Assembly: GCA_003220225.1 (NCBI GenBank)
Contig: QHRU01000055.1
Location: forward strand, 26,347 to 90,346
Source of the DNA: Candidatus Rokuibacteriota bacterium
GTDB lineage: Bacteria > Methylomirabilota > Methylomirabilia > Rokubacteriales > CSP1-6
Reading direction: 5' to 3'
DNA: 64,000 nt
The translations under genes were made by a program, and so were the position numbers. Of the stretch, positions 7,602 to 16,610 are shown one piece after another. The first letter of the stretch is position 1, and each line of letters starts with the position of its first letter. The notes below the pieces were generated by a model. It searched no databases and was not told the origin of the DNA. It worked only from the letters and a program-made list of their open reading frames with translations.

Positions 7602-9674
7602 CTACCCTCCCGTCCGAATGACGATGTCGTCGTGCTCGTCACGCCGCGCGGCGCAGCCCGGCGGAACGAGCGTGGTCGCGTCGTACTCGTCCACGAGCAG
7701 CGGGCCGGGCCGCCACACGGCGCCGAGGTCGCCGCGCGCGAGCACCGGGGTGCGGAGGGCACCGTGCGCAGCCCCGAAGTACGCGAGGCGCTCACCGCCG
7801 GCGCCGGCGCGGCCGGCGCCCGCCCGGACCGCCGCGGCGCCACCCTGTCGCGGCATCCGCGCCGTGACGCGAAGATTGACGAGCTGGATGGGATCGGCGT
7901 CCGCCCGATGGCCGTACGTCCGCTCGTGCTCGCGCCCGAAGGTCTCCGCCAGCTCGCGCGCCGTCGACCCGTCGAGCCGCCCGGGGAGCGGCACCGTCAG
8001 CTCGAAGGACTGCCCCTGGTACTTGCAGTCCGCCGAGCGCGTGATCTCGGGCCGGGCGGCGTAGCCCTCGTCGCGCAGCAGGCCCTCCGCCTCGCGCTCC
8101 AGCGCCGCCACCGCCGCCGCGATCTCCGCCGGAGGGGTCGCCTGCAAGGTTCTCAAGAACGTGCGCACGAGATGGTGCTCCACCTCGGCCTCGAGCAGGC
8201 CGACGGCGCTGAACACGCCGGGCGCCGGAGGGACGACGATCGTGCCGATCTCCAGCGAGCGCGCCATCTCGGCGGCGAAGAGCGGGCCGTTCCCGCCGAA
8301 GGCGACGAGGACGAAATCGCGCGGATCGCGGCCGCGCTCGATCGTCACCGCCCGCACGGCGCGCGCCATGCCCGCGCACCCCAGGAGATAGACGCCGTAC
8401 GCGGCGTCCTCGAGCGAGAGCCCGAGCCGCGACGCGACCTGGTCCGCCACGGCGCGCCGCGACTTCTCCGGGTTCAGCCTGAGCCCGCTCGGCAAGCGCT
8501 CGGGATGGAGATAGCCGAGGCACACGTTGGCGTCCGTGAGGGTGACGTCGGTGCCGCCGGCGTCGTAGCAGACCGGGCCCGGCGTGGCGCCGGCGCTGCG
8601 AGGACCCACATGGATCGCGCCGGCGTCGTCGATCGTCACGATGCTGCCGCCGCCCGCGCCGACCTCGGCGATGTCGATGGCGGGCACGCGGAGCAGGAAG
8701 CCCGAGCCCTTGTTGAGCCGGCTCCCCTGCGACACGACGCCGCCGATCTCGAACTCTCCCGCCCGCGTGATCGCGCCGGCCTCGATCACCGAGGCCTTGG
8801 CCGTCGTGCCGCCCATGTCGATGCTGATGGCGTTGGGGGCGCCGACGCGGCGCGCCAGCGCCGCCGTCGCGATGACGCCCGCGGCCGGGCCGGACTCGAT
8901 CACGTGCACGGGACGCCGGCGCCCGCTCTCCGCCGTCATCACCCCGCCGTTGGACTGCATCACGAGCACGGGGGCGCGGGTCCCGAGGGCGCGAATCTCG
9001 TGCTCGAGCCGTCCGAGGTAACGGTCCAACACGGGCATCACGTACGCATTCGTGACGGCCGTGCTCGTGCGCTCGAACTCGCGCATCTCGGGAAGGATCT
9101 CCGACGACAGCGTCACGCCCACGCCGGGCGCGCGCTCCCGGACGATGGCGCCGATCGCCCGCTCGTGCTCGCCGTTCGCCCACGCGTGGAGGAGACAGAC
9201 GGCGATGGATTCCACGCCCTCGGCCAGCAGACGATCGACGGCCTCCACGACGCTCTCGCGATCCAGCGGCGTCACCACCTCGCCGCGGTGGTTCATCCGC
9301 TCACGCACCTCTCGACGCCATCGCCGCGGCACGAGGGGCGCCGGGCGCTCGAAATTCAGGTCGTAGAGCCGGGCGAGGCGGAGCCGGCCGATCTCCAGGA
9401 GATCGCGAAAGCCCTCGGTCGTGATGAGACCCGTGCGCGCGCCCCGGCGCTCGAGGATGGCGTTGGTGGCCACGGTCGTACCGTGGATGATCTCGCGCAC
9501 GTCGGCGGCCGGCGCCCCGGCGTCGAGGAGCAGCGCCCGCGCGCCCGCGATGATGGCGTCGGCGTAGTTGCCGGTGGTGGAGAGCAGCTTGCGCGTTCGC
9601 GCTGCGCCGGTGGCGTCGACCAGCACGAGATCGGTGAAGGTCCCGCCCACGTCCACGCCGAGCCGGTACGTCAT
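7602..9674 (-). CDS. hyuA: N-methylhydantoinase A / 5-oxoprolinase alpha subunit family (HyuA)
   Basis: 690 residues. The N-terminus carries the actin-like ATPase phosphate loop VDVGGTFTDLVLVD, followed by IHGTTVATNAILER and, mid-protein, SIDMGGTTAKASVIE with a GAGGGSI loop. These are hallmarks of HyuA/OplaH-type ATP-binding subunits, which phosphorylate the carbonyl of a cyclic amide before HyuB completes hydrolysis. The start ATG at 9674 overlaps the livM stop (ATGA). The very long antisense and upstream extensions of this frame are not used. Together with the following hyuB it forms the catalytic end of the operon. Confidence 0.93.
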   Translation of the reverse strand: MTYRLGVDVGGTFTDLVLVDATGAARTRKLLSTTGNYADAIIAGARALLLDAGAPAADVREIIHGTTVATNAILERRGARTGLITTEGFRDLLEIGRLRLARLYDLNFERPAPLVPRRWRREVRERMNHRGEVVTPLDRESVVEAVDRLLAEGVESIAVCLLHAWANGEHERAIGAIVRERAPGVGVTLSSEILPEMREFERTSTAVTNAYVMPVLDRYLGRLEHEIRALGTRAPVLVMQSNGGVMTAESGRRRPVHVIESGPAAGVIATAALARRVGAPNAISIDMGGTTAKASVIEAGAITRAGEFEIGGVVSQGSRLNKGSGFLLRVPAIDIAEVGAGGGSIVTIDDAGAIHVGPRSAGATPGPVCYDAGGTDVTLTDANVCLGYLHPERLPSGLRLNPEKSRRAVADQVASRLGLSLEDAAYGVYLLGCAGMARAVRAVTIERGRDPRDFVLVAFGGNGPLFAAEMARSLEIGTIVVPPAPGVFSAVGLLEAEVEHHLVRTFLRTLQATPPAEIAAAVAALEREAEGLLRDEGYAARPEITRSADCKYQGQSFELTVPLPGRLDGSTARELAETFGREHERTYGHRADADPIQLVNLRVTARMPRQGGAAAVRAGAGRAGAGGERLAYFGAAHGALRTPVLARGDLGAVWRPGPLLVDEYDATTLVPPGCAARRDEHDDIVIRTGG

Positions 9675-10603
9675 GCCGTTCGCCTGCCTCCGGCGAGCCC
9701 GCGCGGGACGAACACCACGAAGATCATGATCACGAGCCCGACCGCGATGAGATTGTAGACCACGCCGATGAAGCGCAAGCCCTCGCTGAGACCGAAGAGC
9801 AGGAGGGCCCCGAGGACGGGGCCCCAGACGGTGCCGAGTCCGCCGAAGACCGCCATGCCGATCACGAAGGACGTCGTCGCCGCCGAAGCGACCGACGGAC
9901 TCACGAGCTGCACGTCGTAGGCATACAGCGCTCCCGCGAGCCCGGCGAAGGCCGAGCTCACCACGAACGCGAGCAGCTTGTAGACGGTGGTGCGGATGCC
10001 CAGCATCTCCGCAAGGACCTCGTCCTCGCGGATCGCGCGGAACGCCTTGCCCGCCGGCGTGCGCTCGCACAGCGCGCGCATCGCGACGACGGAGGCCGCG
10101 ACGATGGCGACCACGATCACGTAGCGCGCCTGGCGATGCGCCAGGGGCGCTGCGGGCAACCCGGGGAACGTGCGGTAGTCGTGGATGCCGAACGGGCCTC
10201 CGGTGAGCTCGAGCCAGTTCTGGGCGACGAGGCGCACGATCTCCGCCAGGCCGAGGGTGACCAGCGCCAGGTAGTGACCGCGCAGCCGCAACGCCGGAAA
10301 TCCTGCCAGGCCTCCGACGAGCGCCGCGACCAGCGCGGCGAAGACGAGACCGAGCCAGGGCGAGAGATCGGCGTGCTTGGTGGCCGTGGCGGCGGCATAG
10401 GCGCCGAGGGCGAAGAAGCCGGCGTGCCCGAACGAGACCTGGCCCGTGTAGCCGCTCAGCAGGTCCCAGCTCGCGGCGAGCAACGCCCACACCATCGCTT
10501 GCGTCGCGAGCGTGAGGACGAACGGATGGGGGATCAGCGCGGGCAGGAGCGCCGCGACGACCAGCGCCGCCGGCACCGCGATCACGCGCACCCGTGCGAT
10601 CAT
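9671..10603 (-). CDS. livM: Branched-chain-type ABC importer permease LivM
   Basis: 310 residues with about nine hydrophobic helices. The SGYTGQVSFGHAGFFALGAY segment after the first helices is the LivM family signature. The start at ATG 10603 (MIARVRVIAVPAALV) overlaps the livH stop. It forms the membrane channel with LivH; the ATPases LivG and LivF are encoded upstream. Liv-type systems carry amino acids, urea, short-chain amides and aromatic acids. The link to hyuA/hyuB here argues for a cyclic ureide or amide as cargo (inference). Confidence 0.92.
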   Translation of the reverse strand: MIARVRVIAVPAALVVAALLPALIPHPFVLTLATQAMVWALLAASWDLLSGYTGQVSFGHAGFFALGAYAAATATKHADLSPWLGLVFAALVAALVGGLAGFPALRLRGHYLALVTLGLAEIVRLVAQNWLELTGGPFGIHDYRTFPGLPAAPLAHRQARYVIVVAIVAASVVAMRALCERTPAGKAFRAIREDEVLAEMLGIRTTVYKLLAFVVSSAFAGLAGALYAYDVQLVSPSVASAATTSFVIGMAVFGGLGTVWGPVLGALLLFGLSEGLRFIGVVYNLIAVGLVIMIFVVFVPRGLAGGRRTA

Positions 10604-11484
10604 CGCCGGCCCCCACCGCCGAGCAGGCCCGAGGGCCGCAGGAGCAGCATGACGATCATCACGGCGAAGGCGATGGCGTTCTGCCACTCGGAGGGGATGA
10701 GCATCACCGAGAACGCCTCGGCGAGGCTGATGAGGAAGCTCGCGACGAGCGCGCCCGCGAGGTTGCCCATGCCCCCGAGGATCGTGATGGCGAACGCCTT
10801 GATGGTGAGCGGGAAGCCGACGGTGGGATAGACGTTGAACAGCGGCGCCATGAGCGCTCCGCCCGCGCCGGCCAGCCCCACCCCCAGGGCAAGCGTCAGC
10901 GCGAACACGCGCGGGAGATTGATCCCCATCGCCTGCGCGGCGTCGGGGTTCTGCGCCACCGCGCGGACCGCGAGCCCTTCACGGTGGAAGCGCAGGAAGA
11001 GGAACAGCCCGCCGAGAAGCACGATCGACACGACGAGCACGAGCAGACGCTGATGGCTCACGGCCGTGAATGACAGGTCCAGCACCCCGCCCGCGTACGG
11101 CGGCACGCGCAGGTAGTCCCCACCGGCGGCGGCGAGGAGGCTCGACTGGAGAAACGTCGACAGTCCGAGCGTCAGCACCAGGTAGAGCGGACCGCGCGGG
11201 CGCGCGCCGAGACGGCGCTTCAGCGGCGCCAGGAGAAGCGGATAGACGCCGAGCCCGAGCACGAAGGTTCCGACGGCCGCGCCCGCCACGCCGGCGGCGC
11301 CGGGCCAGTGGAGGACCACGATGGCGGCGAACGCCAGGTAGCCGCCGATGGCGAAGAACTCGCCGTGGGCAACGTTGATGACGTCGAGGACGCCGAAGAT
11401 CAGCGTGAGGCCCACGGCGAAGAGCGCGTAGAGCCCGCCCAGCACGATCCCCTGGATGGCGAACTCGGCCAGCGACTCGAGCAC
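10600..11484 (-). CDS. livH: Branched-chain-type ABC importer permease LivH
   Basis: 294 residues, multi-helix membrane protein beginning MLESLAEFAIQGIVLGGLYA, with the LivH signature FGVLDVINVAHGEFFAIGGY. It sits 4 bp after livF and overlaps livM by 4 bp (ATGA), so the permease pair is translationally coupled. It is the second channel subunit of the Liv-Hyu operon. Nothing unusual in length or composition. Confidence 0.92.
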   Translation of the reverse strand: MLESLAEFAIQGIVLGGLYALFAVGLTLIFGVLDVINVAHGEFFAIGGYLAFAAIVVLHWPGAAGVAGAAVGTFVLGLGVYPLLLAPLKRRLGARPRGPLYLVLTLGLSTFLQSSLLAAAGGDYLRVPPYAGGVLDLSFTAVSHQRLLVLVVSIVLLGGLFLFLRFHREGLAVRAVAQNPDAAQAMGINLPRVFALTLALGVGLAGAGGALMAPLFNVYPTVGFPLTIKAFAITILGGMGNLAGALVASFLISLAEAFSVMLIPSEWQNAIAFAVMIVMLLLRPSGLLGGGGRR

Positions 11485-11488
11485 CGCC

Positions 11489-12202
11489 CTACCCTTCGTC
11501 CTCGCCGAGATACAGACGGCGGATGCGGTCGCTCGCGCGCAGCTCGGCCGGCGTGCCGTCGAAGGCGTTCCGGCCGAGGTCGAGCACGAACACGCGGTGA
11601 GCCACGGCGAGAATCGCCTCCACGTTTTGCTCGACGATGAGCATGGCGATGCCCCCGCCGTTCAGCGCACGGATGGTGTCGTACACGTCGGCGATGAAGC
11701 GGGGCGCGAGCGCGGCCGAGGGCTCGTCGAGGAGGAGGAGTCGCGGGCGCACGGCGAGCGCGCGGGCGACGGCGAGGATGCGCTGCTCGCCGCCGGAGAG
11801 GCTGCCCGCGGGCTGCCGCCGGCGGGCCGCGAAGAGCGGGAAGCGCGCGTAGAGCTCGTCCACGGCCGCGCGCGCCTCGCGGGACGAGCGCAGCGCGTAG
11901 CCGCCGAGCACGAGGTTCTCGTGCACGGTCATGTCCGCGAACAGCCCCCCCGCCTGCGCGACGTAGCCGACGCCGAGGCGCACGACTTGATCGGGCCGGA
12001 GCCCGACCAGAGGCCGTCCCTCGAGGGCGACCTCACCCGCGAACGGCGCCAGATAGCCGAACGCGGTCTTGAGCAGGGTCGACTTGCCCGCGCCGTTGGG
12101 GCCGATGAGGCCCACGATCTCGCCCTCGCCCACCGCCAGCGAGACGGACTGGAGGATCTCGAGCTTGCCGTAGCCGGAGCGGACGTCGGCCACGCGCAGC
12201 AT
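11489..12202 (-). CDS. livF: Branched-chain-type ABC importer ATPase LivF
   Basis: 237 residues. Walker A GPNGAGKST, ABC signature LSGGEQRILAVARAL, Walker B LLLLDEPSAALAP and the switch His in MLIVEQNVEAIL are all present. The LSGGEQ form and short length are typical of LivF. The start is taken as the ATG at 12202, which overlaps the livG TGA (TGATG); a GTG one codon upstream is the alternative. It couples ATP hydrolysis to import through LivHM. Confidence 0.92.
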   Translation of the reverse strand: MLRVADVRSGYGKLEILQSVSLAVGEGEIVGLIGPNGAGKSTLLKTAFGYLAPFAGEVALEGRPLVGLRPDQVVRLGVGYVAQAGGLFADMTVHENLVLGGYALRSSREARAAVDELYARFPLFAARRRQPAGSLSGGEQRILAVARALAVRPRLLLLDEPSAALAPRFIADVYDTIRALNGGGIAMLIVEQNVEAILAVAHRVFVLDLGRNAFDGTPAELRASDRIRRLYLGEDEG

Positions 12203-12948
12203 CACGCGTCGTCGCGCGCGCGGCCCTGGCCCAGGAGCGCTGCGATGACCCGCTCGTCGGCGCGGATGGCCGCGGGCGGTCCCTCGGCGATCTTCTCGCC
12301 ATGATCCATGACCACGATCTTGTCGCAGAGGCTCATGACGAATGGCATGTGGTGCTCGATGATGAGGAACGTGCGGCCCCGGCCGCGGAGCTCGCGGATG
12401 GTCTCGGCGATCTGGCGGCGGACGACCGGATGTACACCGGCGAGCGGCTCGTCGAGCAGGAGCAGGGTGGGCTCGATCACGAGGTTCATCGCAAGCTCGA
12501 GCAGGCGCTGCTGGCCGACGGAGAGACTGCCCGCGGACGCATCGACGAGCCCCATGAGCCCGAGGCGCTCGAGCCAGGCGTCGGCACGTCCCTCCCAGTC
12601 GCGCACGCCGCGGCCCATGGCGGCGATGGCGAGGTTCTCGCGCACGGGCAGCGCGCGGAAGAGTCTCACCGCCTGGAACGTCCGCCCGATGCCCCGTCGG
12701 GCGATCTCGTGCGTCGACAGGTCGTCGATGCGCTCACCGTCGTGAAGCACGCGCCCGCCGTCGGCCCGGAGCAGGCGCGTGATGAGATCGAAGACCGTGG
12801 TCTTGCCGGAGCCGTTGGGCCCGATGAGGCCGACGACACTGCCCGCCTCGACCTCGAACGAGCAGCCGCTGACGGCGCGGAGGCCGCCGAAGCGCTTCGT
12901 GAGCTCGGAGACGGCGAGCCGCGCCGGCTGGGTTACTTCTTTTCCCAC
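12202..12948 (-). CDS. livG: Branched-chain-type ABC importer ATPase LivG
   Basis: 248 residues from a GTG start at 12948, which overlaps the end of the SBP gene by 16 bp. The frame is open further upstream, but homology starts at LAVSELTKRFGGLRAV. Walker A GPNGSGKTT, signature LSVGQQRLLELAMNL (the LivG type LSxGQQR), Walker B LLLLDEPLAGVHP and the FLIIEHHMPFVM switch are visible. It is the partner ATPase of LivF in the Liv-Hyu operon. Confidence 0.9.
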   Translation of the reverse strand: MGKEVTQPARLAVSELTKRFGGLRAVSGCSFEVEAGSVVGLIGPNGSGKTTVFDLITRLLRADGGRVLHDGERIDDLSTHEIARRGIGRTFQAVRLFRALPVRENLAIAAMGRGVRDWEGRADAWLERLGLMGLVDASAGSLSVGQQRLLELAMNLVIEPTLLLLDEPLAGVHPVVRRQIAETIRELRGRGRTFLIIEHHMPFVMSLCDKIVVMDHGEKIAEGPPAAIRADERVIAALLGQGRARDDA

Positions 12949-14156
12949 GCGTACGGCGGCACGGGCACGAACTTGCCGCCGCCGGCCGAGGCGACCGAAT
13001 CCGGATAGATCGGCACTTTTTTGCCGCCCTGGATCTGCACGATCACGGTCTGGATGGGCATGCGATGGCCCTCGGCGAGCGGCGTGAACTTGCGCGTGCC
13101 CCAGGCGGTGACGAACGTGCCGTTCTCGAGTCCAGCCGCGACCTTCTGGGGATCGACGCTGCCGGCCTTCCGGATCGCCTCCAGGACGACGAGGGCCGCG
13201 TCGTGCCCCTGCACCGCGAAGTTGGTGGCGTCGGTGCCCGTCTTCTTCCGGTAGGCGGCGAGCATCGGCTCGGACACCTCGGAGTACCTGGCCGGCCACC
13301 AGCGGTTGTTGACGATCGCGCCATCCATCTGCCGAGCGTGCTGATCCACGAACGTCTGCGCGGACACCGTGGCTCCCATGTGCGCGACCACCGCGGGCAC
13401 GCGCAGCTCGAACCACTGGGTGAACAGCACGGGGCCGCTCGAGCCGTAGATCTCGCCGATGATGGCCTGCGCCCCGAGGCGCTTCACCTTGGCCAGCTGC
13501 GGGGTGAGGTCGGTCACGCCACGGTCGACGAACTCGTCCGCCACGACCTCCACACCCCGGGCGTTGGCGGCGAGCCACTCGCGCGAGATGCGGGAGAAGT
13601 CACGGCCCGCGTCGGTGTTCTCGTTGAGCATCACGACCTTCTTGGGCTTCACGTGCGCCACCACGGCGGCGTTGAGCGAGCGCGCGATGTCGTTGACGGT
13701 GGGGCTGAGCTGGAAGACGTACTGCGCCTTCGTCTGTGTGATCTTGTCGCCGATCTTCAGCGACGCCGCGCAGCAGGCCACCACAGGCGTGGACGCCTTC
13801 TGGAACTCGTCCATCACCCGGATGAAGACGTCGCTGGAGAGAAAGCCGATGCCCGCGTGGATCTTGTCCACGGTGAGCGCGCGCGTGACCACGTTCAGGC
13901 CGACGTCGCCCTTGCCTTCCGTGTCGTACCAGATCACACGGACCCTGGCGGGCTTGCCGCCGAGCGGAACGCTCTCCGTGCGCTCCACCGCGACCTCGAT
14001 GCCCGCCTTGATCTGGGCCGCGACGTCGGCGCTGATGCCGGAGATGGGGGCGAAGGCGCCGAGCCGGACTTCGTCCTGCGCCCCCGCCGGGGAGGCGAGG
14101 AAGGCGGGTCCGAGCAGCCACAGCGCGACGAGGATTGCGTTCCGCGTGCGGGTCAT
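12933..14156 (-). CDS. livK: Periplasmic substrate-binding protein, branched-chain amino-acid/amide type (LivK-like)
   Basis: 407 residues starting MTRTRNAILVALWLLGPAFL with a Sec signal peptide cleaved near PAGAQ. The mature N-terminus VRLGAFAPISGISADVAAQI is the usual start of peripheral-binding-protein-6 (Leu/Ile/Val-binding) folds. It is the first gene of the seven-gene importer/hydantoinase operon, with a Shine-Dalgarno (GGAGG) before the ATG and a candidate sigma70 promoter at 14184-14212. The ligand is unknown; HyuAB downstream suggests a hydantoin, lactam or other cyclic amide. Confidence 0.9.
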   Translation of the reverse strand: MTRTRNAILVALWLLGPAFLASPAGAQDEVRLGAFAPISGISADVAAQIKAGIEVAVERTESVPLGGKPARVRVIWYDTEGKGDVGLNVVTRALTVDKIHAGIGFLSSDVFIRVMDEFQKASTPVVACCAASLKIGDKITQTKAQYVFQLSPTVNDIARSLNAAVVAHVKPKKVVMLNENTDAGRDFSRISREWLAANARGVEVVADEFVDRGVTDLTPQLAKVKRLGAQAIIGEIYGSSGPVLFTQWFELRVPAVVAHMGATVSAQTFVDQHARQMDGAIVNNRWWPARYSEVSEPMLAAYRKKTGTDATNFAVQGHDAALVVLEAIRKAGSVDPQKVAAGLENGTFVTAWGTRKFTPLAEGHRMPIQTVIVQIQGGKKVPIYPDSVASAGGGKFVPVPPYAWEKK

Positions 14157-14183
14157 GGGACCTCCAGAGTCGAGAGTCCGCCG

Positions 14184-14212
14184 GTGATAGCACATCGCTC
14201 CCGTGCGATCAA
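14184..14212 (-). promoter_or_regulatory. Candidate sigma70 promoter of the SBP-Liv-Hyu operon
   Basis: On the minus strand a TTGATC (-35, 14207-14212) and TATCAC (-10, 14184-14189) are separated by exactly 17 bp, each with 4 of 6 consensus bases. The -10 lies about 28 bp upstream of the SBP ATG. This is the only reasonable promoter I see in the 117-bp gap between the SBP and CBS genes. Confidence 0.45.
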
Positions 14213-14273
14213 GCGACGCGCGGTTGCCGCGCAGAGCCGGTGACGGCGCGCGGTAACGTCGGTCGCGGACCGC

Positions 14274-14708
14274 CTACTGCCGGGCGAGGAAGGCGTCGCG
14301 GAGGACGTTCGCCTCCGTCTCGAGCTCGTCCAGCCGGTGCTTGACGACGTCACCGATGCTCACGATGCCCTGCAAGCGCCCGCCGACCACCACGGGCAGG
14401 TGACGGAGCCGCCGCCGGGTCATCTGGCTCATCACGGTCTGGATGTCGTCGTCGGGCGTGCAGGTGACCGGCGCACGCGTCATCACGAGCGAGACCGGCA
14501 GGTCCAGCAGCGACGGCCCGCGGTCCGCGAGTCCATGGACGATGTCGCGCTCGGTGATGATGCCGAGCACGCCGGTGCCATCCTCGCTCACGACCAGCGC
14601 GCCGATGTGCTTGTCCCGGAGCAGACGCGCGCTCGTGGCGATGCTCGTGCGCGGGGGCGTGGTCTCGACGGTCGTACCCTTGACCTTGAGGATCGAGGCG
14701 ACTTTCAT
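14274..14708 (-). CDS. CBS-domain-pair protein
   Basis: 144 residues made almost entirely of two CBS motifs. The first runs about 10-65 (TSIATSARLLRDKHIGALVV...GIITERDIV), the second about 75-130 (VTCTPDDDIQTVMSQM...LPVVVGGRLQGIVSIGDVV). Stand-alone CBS pairs bind adenine nucleotides and act as energy sensors on partner proteins. It lies 9 bp after the peptide SBP gene with an AGGTG Shine-Dalgarno, so the two are co-transcribed. The partner is not evident. Confidence 0.88.
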   Translation of the reverse strand: MKVASILKVKGTTVETTPPRTSIATSARLLRDKHIGALVVSEDGTGVLGIITERDIVHGLADRGPSLLDLPVSLVMTRAPVTCTPDDDIQTVMSQMTRRRLRHLPVVVGGRLQGIVSIGDVVKHRLDELETEANVLRDAFLARQ

Positions 14709-14717
14709 GGAGCACCT

Positions 14718-16322
14718 CTACTTGTCCAGCCAGACCTTCTTGTAGAGGACCTTGAACTCGGCCTGGTAGACGTAGTCCTTCATCCACGGCTGCGCCACCT
14801 GGTAGAACGGCGAGCCGGAGATCGTGTTCCAGTAGAGCTTGTCGGCGCTGAACTCCTGGAACTCCCTGGCGATGGCCTTGCGCTTCACCGGGTCCATCTC
14901 GCGGCCGTAGCGGGCGTAGTACTCGTCGACCTTGGGGTCGGTGTGGCGCGTGCTGTTCCAGGACGCCGTGCTGGCCGACAGGAACGAGTTCTGGTCCACG
15001 GTCATGAGGGACGCGAGATCCTCGACGTACATGTCGAACGGCCCGTCCTGGGTGGCCACGTTCATCCAGCTCACCTTGTCGGTGAGCCGGATGTTCGTGG
15101 TCACGCCGATGCGCGCCATCTGCTCCTTGATCACGGTGACGATCACGTGGAAGACGGACTTCTCGGTGTTGGTCATCAGCTCGAAGGTCAACGGCTTCTG
15201 CGGGCCGTAGCCGGCGTCCGCCAGCAGCGCTTTCGCCCTCGCGGGGTCATAGGGGCACATGTGGGTCACGTCAACGGTGTCCTGGGTACCCGGCGGGATG
15301 ATCCCGAGCCACGGAGTGGCCTGACCCTTGAACGCGATCTTGACGATCTCCTTGCGATCGATCCCGTAGCACCCCACCGCCTTGCGGACCCGGATGTCGT
15401 TGAAGATCGGATGCGGCCCGCGATCCTTCGACATGGGCTTGCCGTCCGCGGGCACGGTGACCTTCATCATCGCGACCATCGGCGTCGTCTCTTTGCCGGT
15501 CATGATCTGGGCGCGTGGGTTCTGGGCCCGGAGGGTGTCGACGTGATCGGCGGACAAATCGGCGATGAAGTCGATCTCACCGGCCTTGAATGCGGCCATC
15601 TGCGTGACGGGGTCCCTGATCACGCGGATCATGACGCGATCGAGATACGGGAGGCCCGGCTCGAAGTACTTGTCGAACCGGTCCATCACCAGATGGCTCC
15701 CCTTCACCCACTCGACGAGCTTGAACGGCCCGCATCCGGGGACGGCCTCCGGCTTGCCGGCCTTTCGATCTTCAATCGTGTATTTCTGCGTGGCCGCCGG
15801 CGAGTAGAACATGAGGCCCATGCGATACGCGGCCAGCATGTGCATCATGAACGCGTAAGGATGCTTGAGTCGGATCTGCACGGTGTACGGATCGAGCACC
15901 TCGACCGAGTGCACCGGCTCGTAGAACGTCCGCATGCTGGACCGCGTCGCGGGGTCCATGATGCGATCGACGTTGAACTTGACCACGGAGGCGTCGAGCC
16001 TGGTGCCGTCGTGGAACAGCACGTTCTTCTTGAGCTTGAACGTGTAGAGGAGACCGTCGGGCGAGATCTGCCACGATTCGGCGGCGTCCGGCACGAACTT
16101 GCCGTCGGGCGTCATGCTGATGAGCCCACAGTTCATGTTCAGCACCGCCCACACCAGCTCGTAGCCGGGCGCGGTGTGGAAGTCCAGATTCGAGATCTCG
16201 TTGCCGTAGGCGACGCGGAGCGTGCCGCCGCGTTTCTGCGCCCCGGCCGTCGTGACGTCGGAGAGGAGGATCGTCATGACCAGGGCCGCCGCCGTCCCGA
16301 ACACGAGACGTCTCGAGCGCAT
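14718..16322 (-). CDS. Dipeptide/oligopeptide/nickel-type ABC substrate-binding protein (SBP family 5)
   Basis: 534 residues with a Sec signal peptide (MRSRRLVFGTAAALVMTILL...TAGAQ) and the family-5 opening GGTLRVAYGNEISNLDFHTA. The early FHDGTRLDASVVKFNVDRIM segment is diagnostic of DppA/OppA/NikA-like proteins. It has a Shine-Dalgarno (AAAGGAG) before the ATG at 16322. No permease or ATPase genes follow; its only neighbour in the unit is a CBS protein. It either supplies a transporter encoded elsewhere or acts as a sensor. The ligand is unknown. Confidence 0.88.
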   Translation of the reverse strand: MRSRRLVFGTAAALVMTILLSDVTTAGAQKRGGTLRVAYGNEISNLDFHTAPGYELVWAVLNMNCGLISMTPDGKFVPDAAESWQISPDGLLYTFKLKKNVLFHDGTRLDASVVKFNVDRIMDPATRSSMRTFYEPVHSVEVLDPYTVQIRLKHPYAFMMHMLAAYRMGLMFYSPAATQKYTIEDRKAGKPEAVPGCGPFKLVEWVKGSHLVMDRFDKYFEPGLPYLDRVMIRVIRDPVTQMAAFKAGEIDFIADLSADHVDTLRAQNPRAQIMTGKETTPMVAMMKVTVPADGKPMSKDRGPHPIFNDIRVRKAVGCYGIDRKEIVKIAFKGQATPWLGIIPPGTQDTVDVTHMCPYDPARAKALLADAGYGPQKPLTFELMTNTEKSVFHVIVTVIKEQMARIGVTTNIRLTDKVSWMNVATQDGPFDMYVEDLASLMTVDQNSFLSASTASWNSTRHTDPKVDEYYARYGREMDPVKRKAIAREFQEFSADKLYWNTISGSPFYQVAQPWMKDYVYQAEFKVLYKKVWLDK

Positions 16323-16408
16323 GGTGCGACTCCTTTACCCGCCGGCCAGTTCGCTCACTCGGGGGTGAGCCTCGCGATCACGTGGGGTCCTTTCTCGAAA
16401 AACGCAAA

Positions 16409-16441
16409 CGCCCCGCCAGCATGACCTGCGCGGGGCGTTCT
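16409..16441 (-). terminator. Candidate intrinsic terminator downstream of the pal gene
   Basis: A perfect 10-bp inverted repeat (AACGCCCCGC / GCGGGGCGTT) with a 13-nt loop. Read on the minus strand, the second arm runs into a T-rich stretch (TTTGCGTTTTT). That orientation suits termination of the MarR-Pal transcript before the peptide SBP gene. Confidence 0.55.
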
Positions 16442-16526
16442 CACATCCACCACCTCCCCCCGAACAACACGATGGGGGCTCGACTCAGTATGGGGACCTT
16501 AGGTGCGCTCCTCGCAGGTTGTCAAT

Positions 16527-16566
16527 AGGAATGTTGCTTTGAGCGCAGGAATGTTGCTTTGAGCGC
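16527..16566. repeat. Two perfect tandem copies of a 20-bp unit
   Basis: The 20-base unit AGGAATGTTGCTTTGAGCGC occurs at 16527-16546 and again at 16547-16566 without a mismatch. It lies in the noncoding gap between the pal stop (16611) and the terminator. The unit is more AT-rich than its surroundings. It is probably a slippage or duplication product; a protein-binding role cannot be excluded. Confidence 0.85.
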
Positions 16567-16610
16567 CGCGAGGCTGACGAACCCACCGATGCGCACGTTC
16601 GCCCAAGCGC

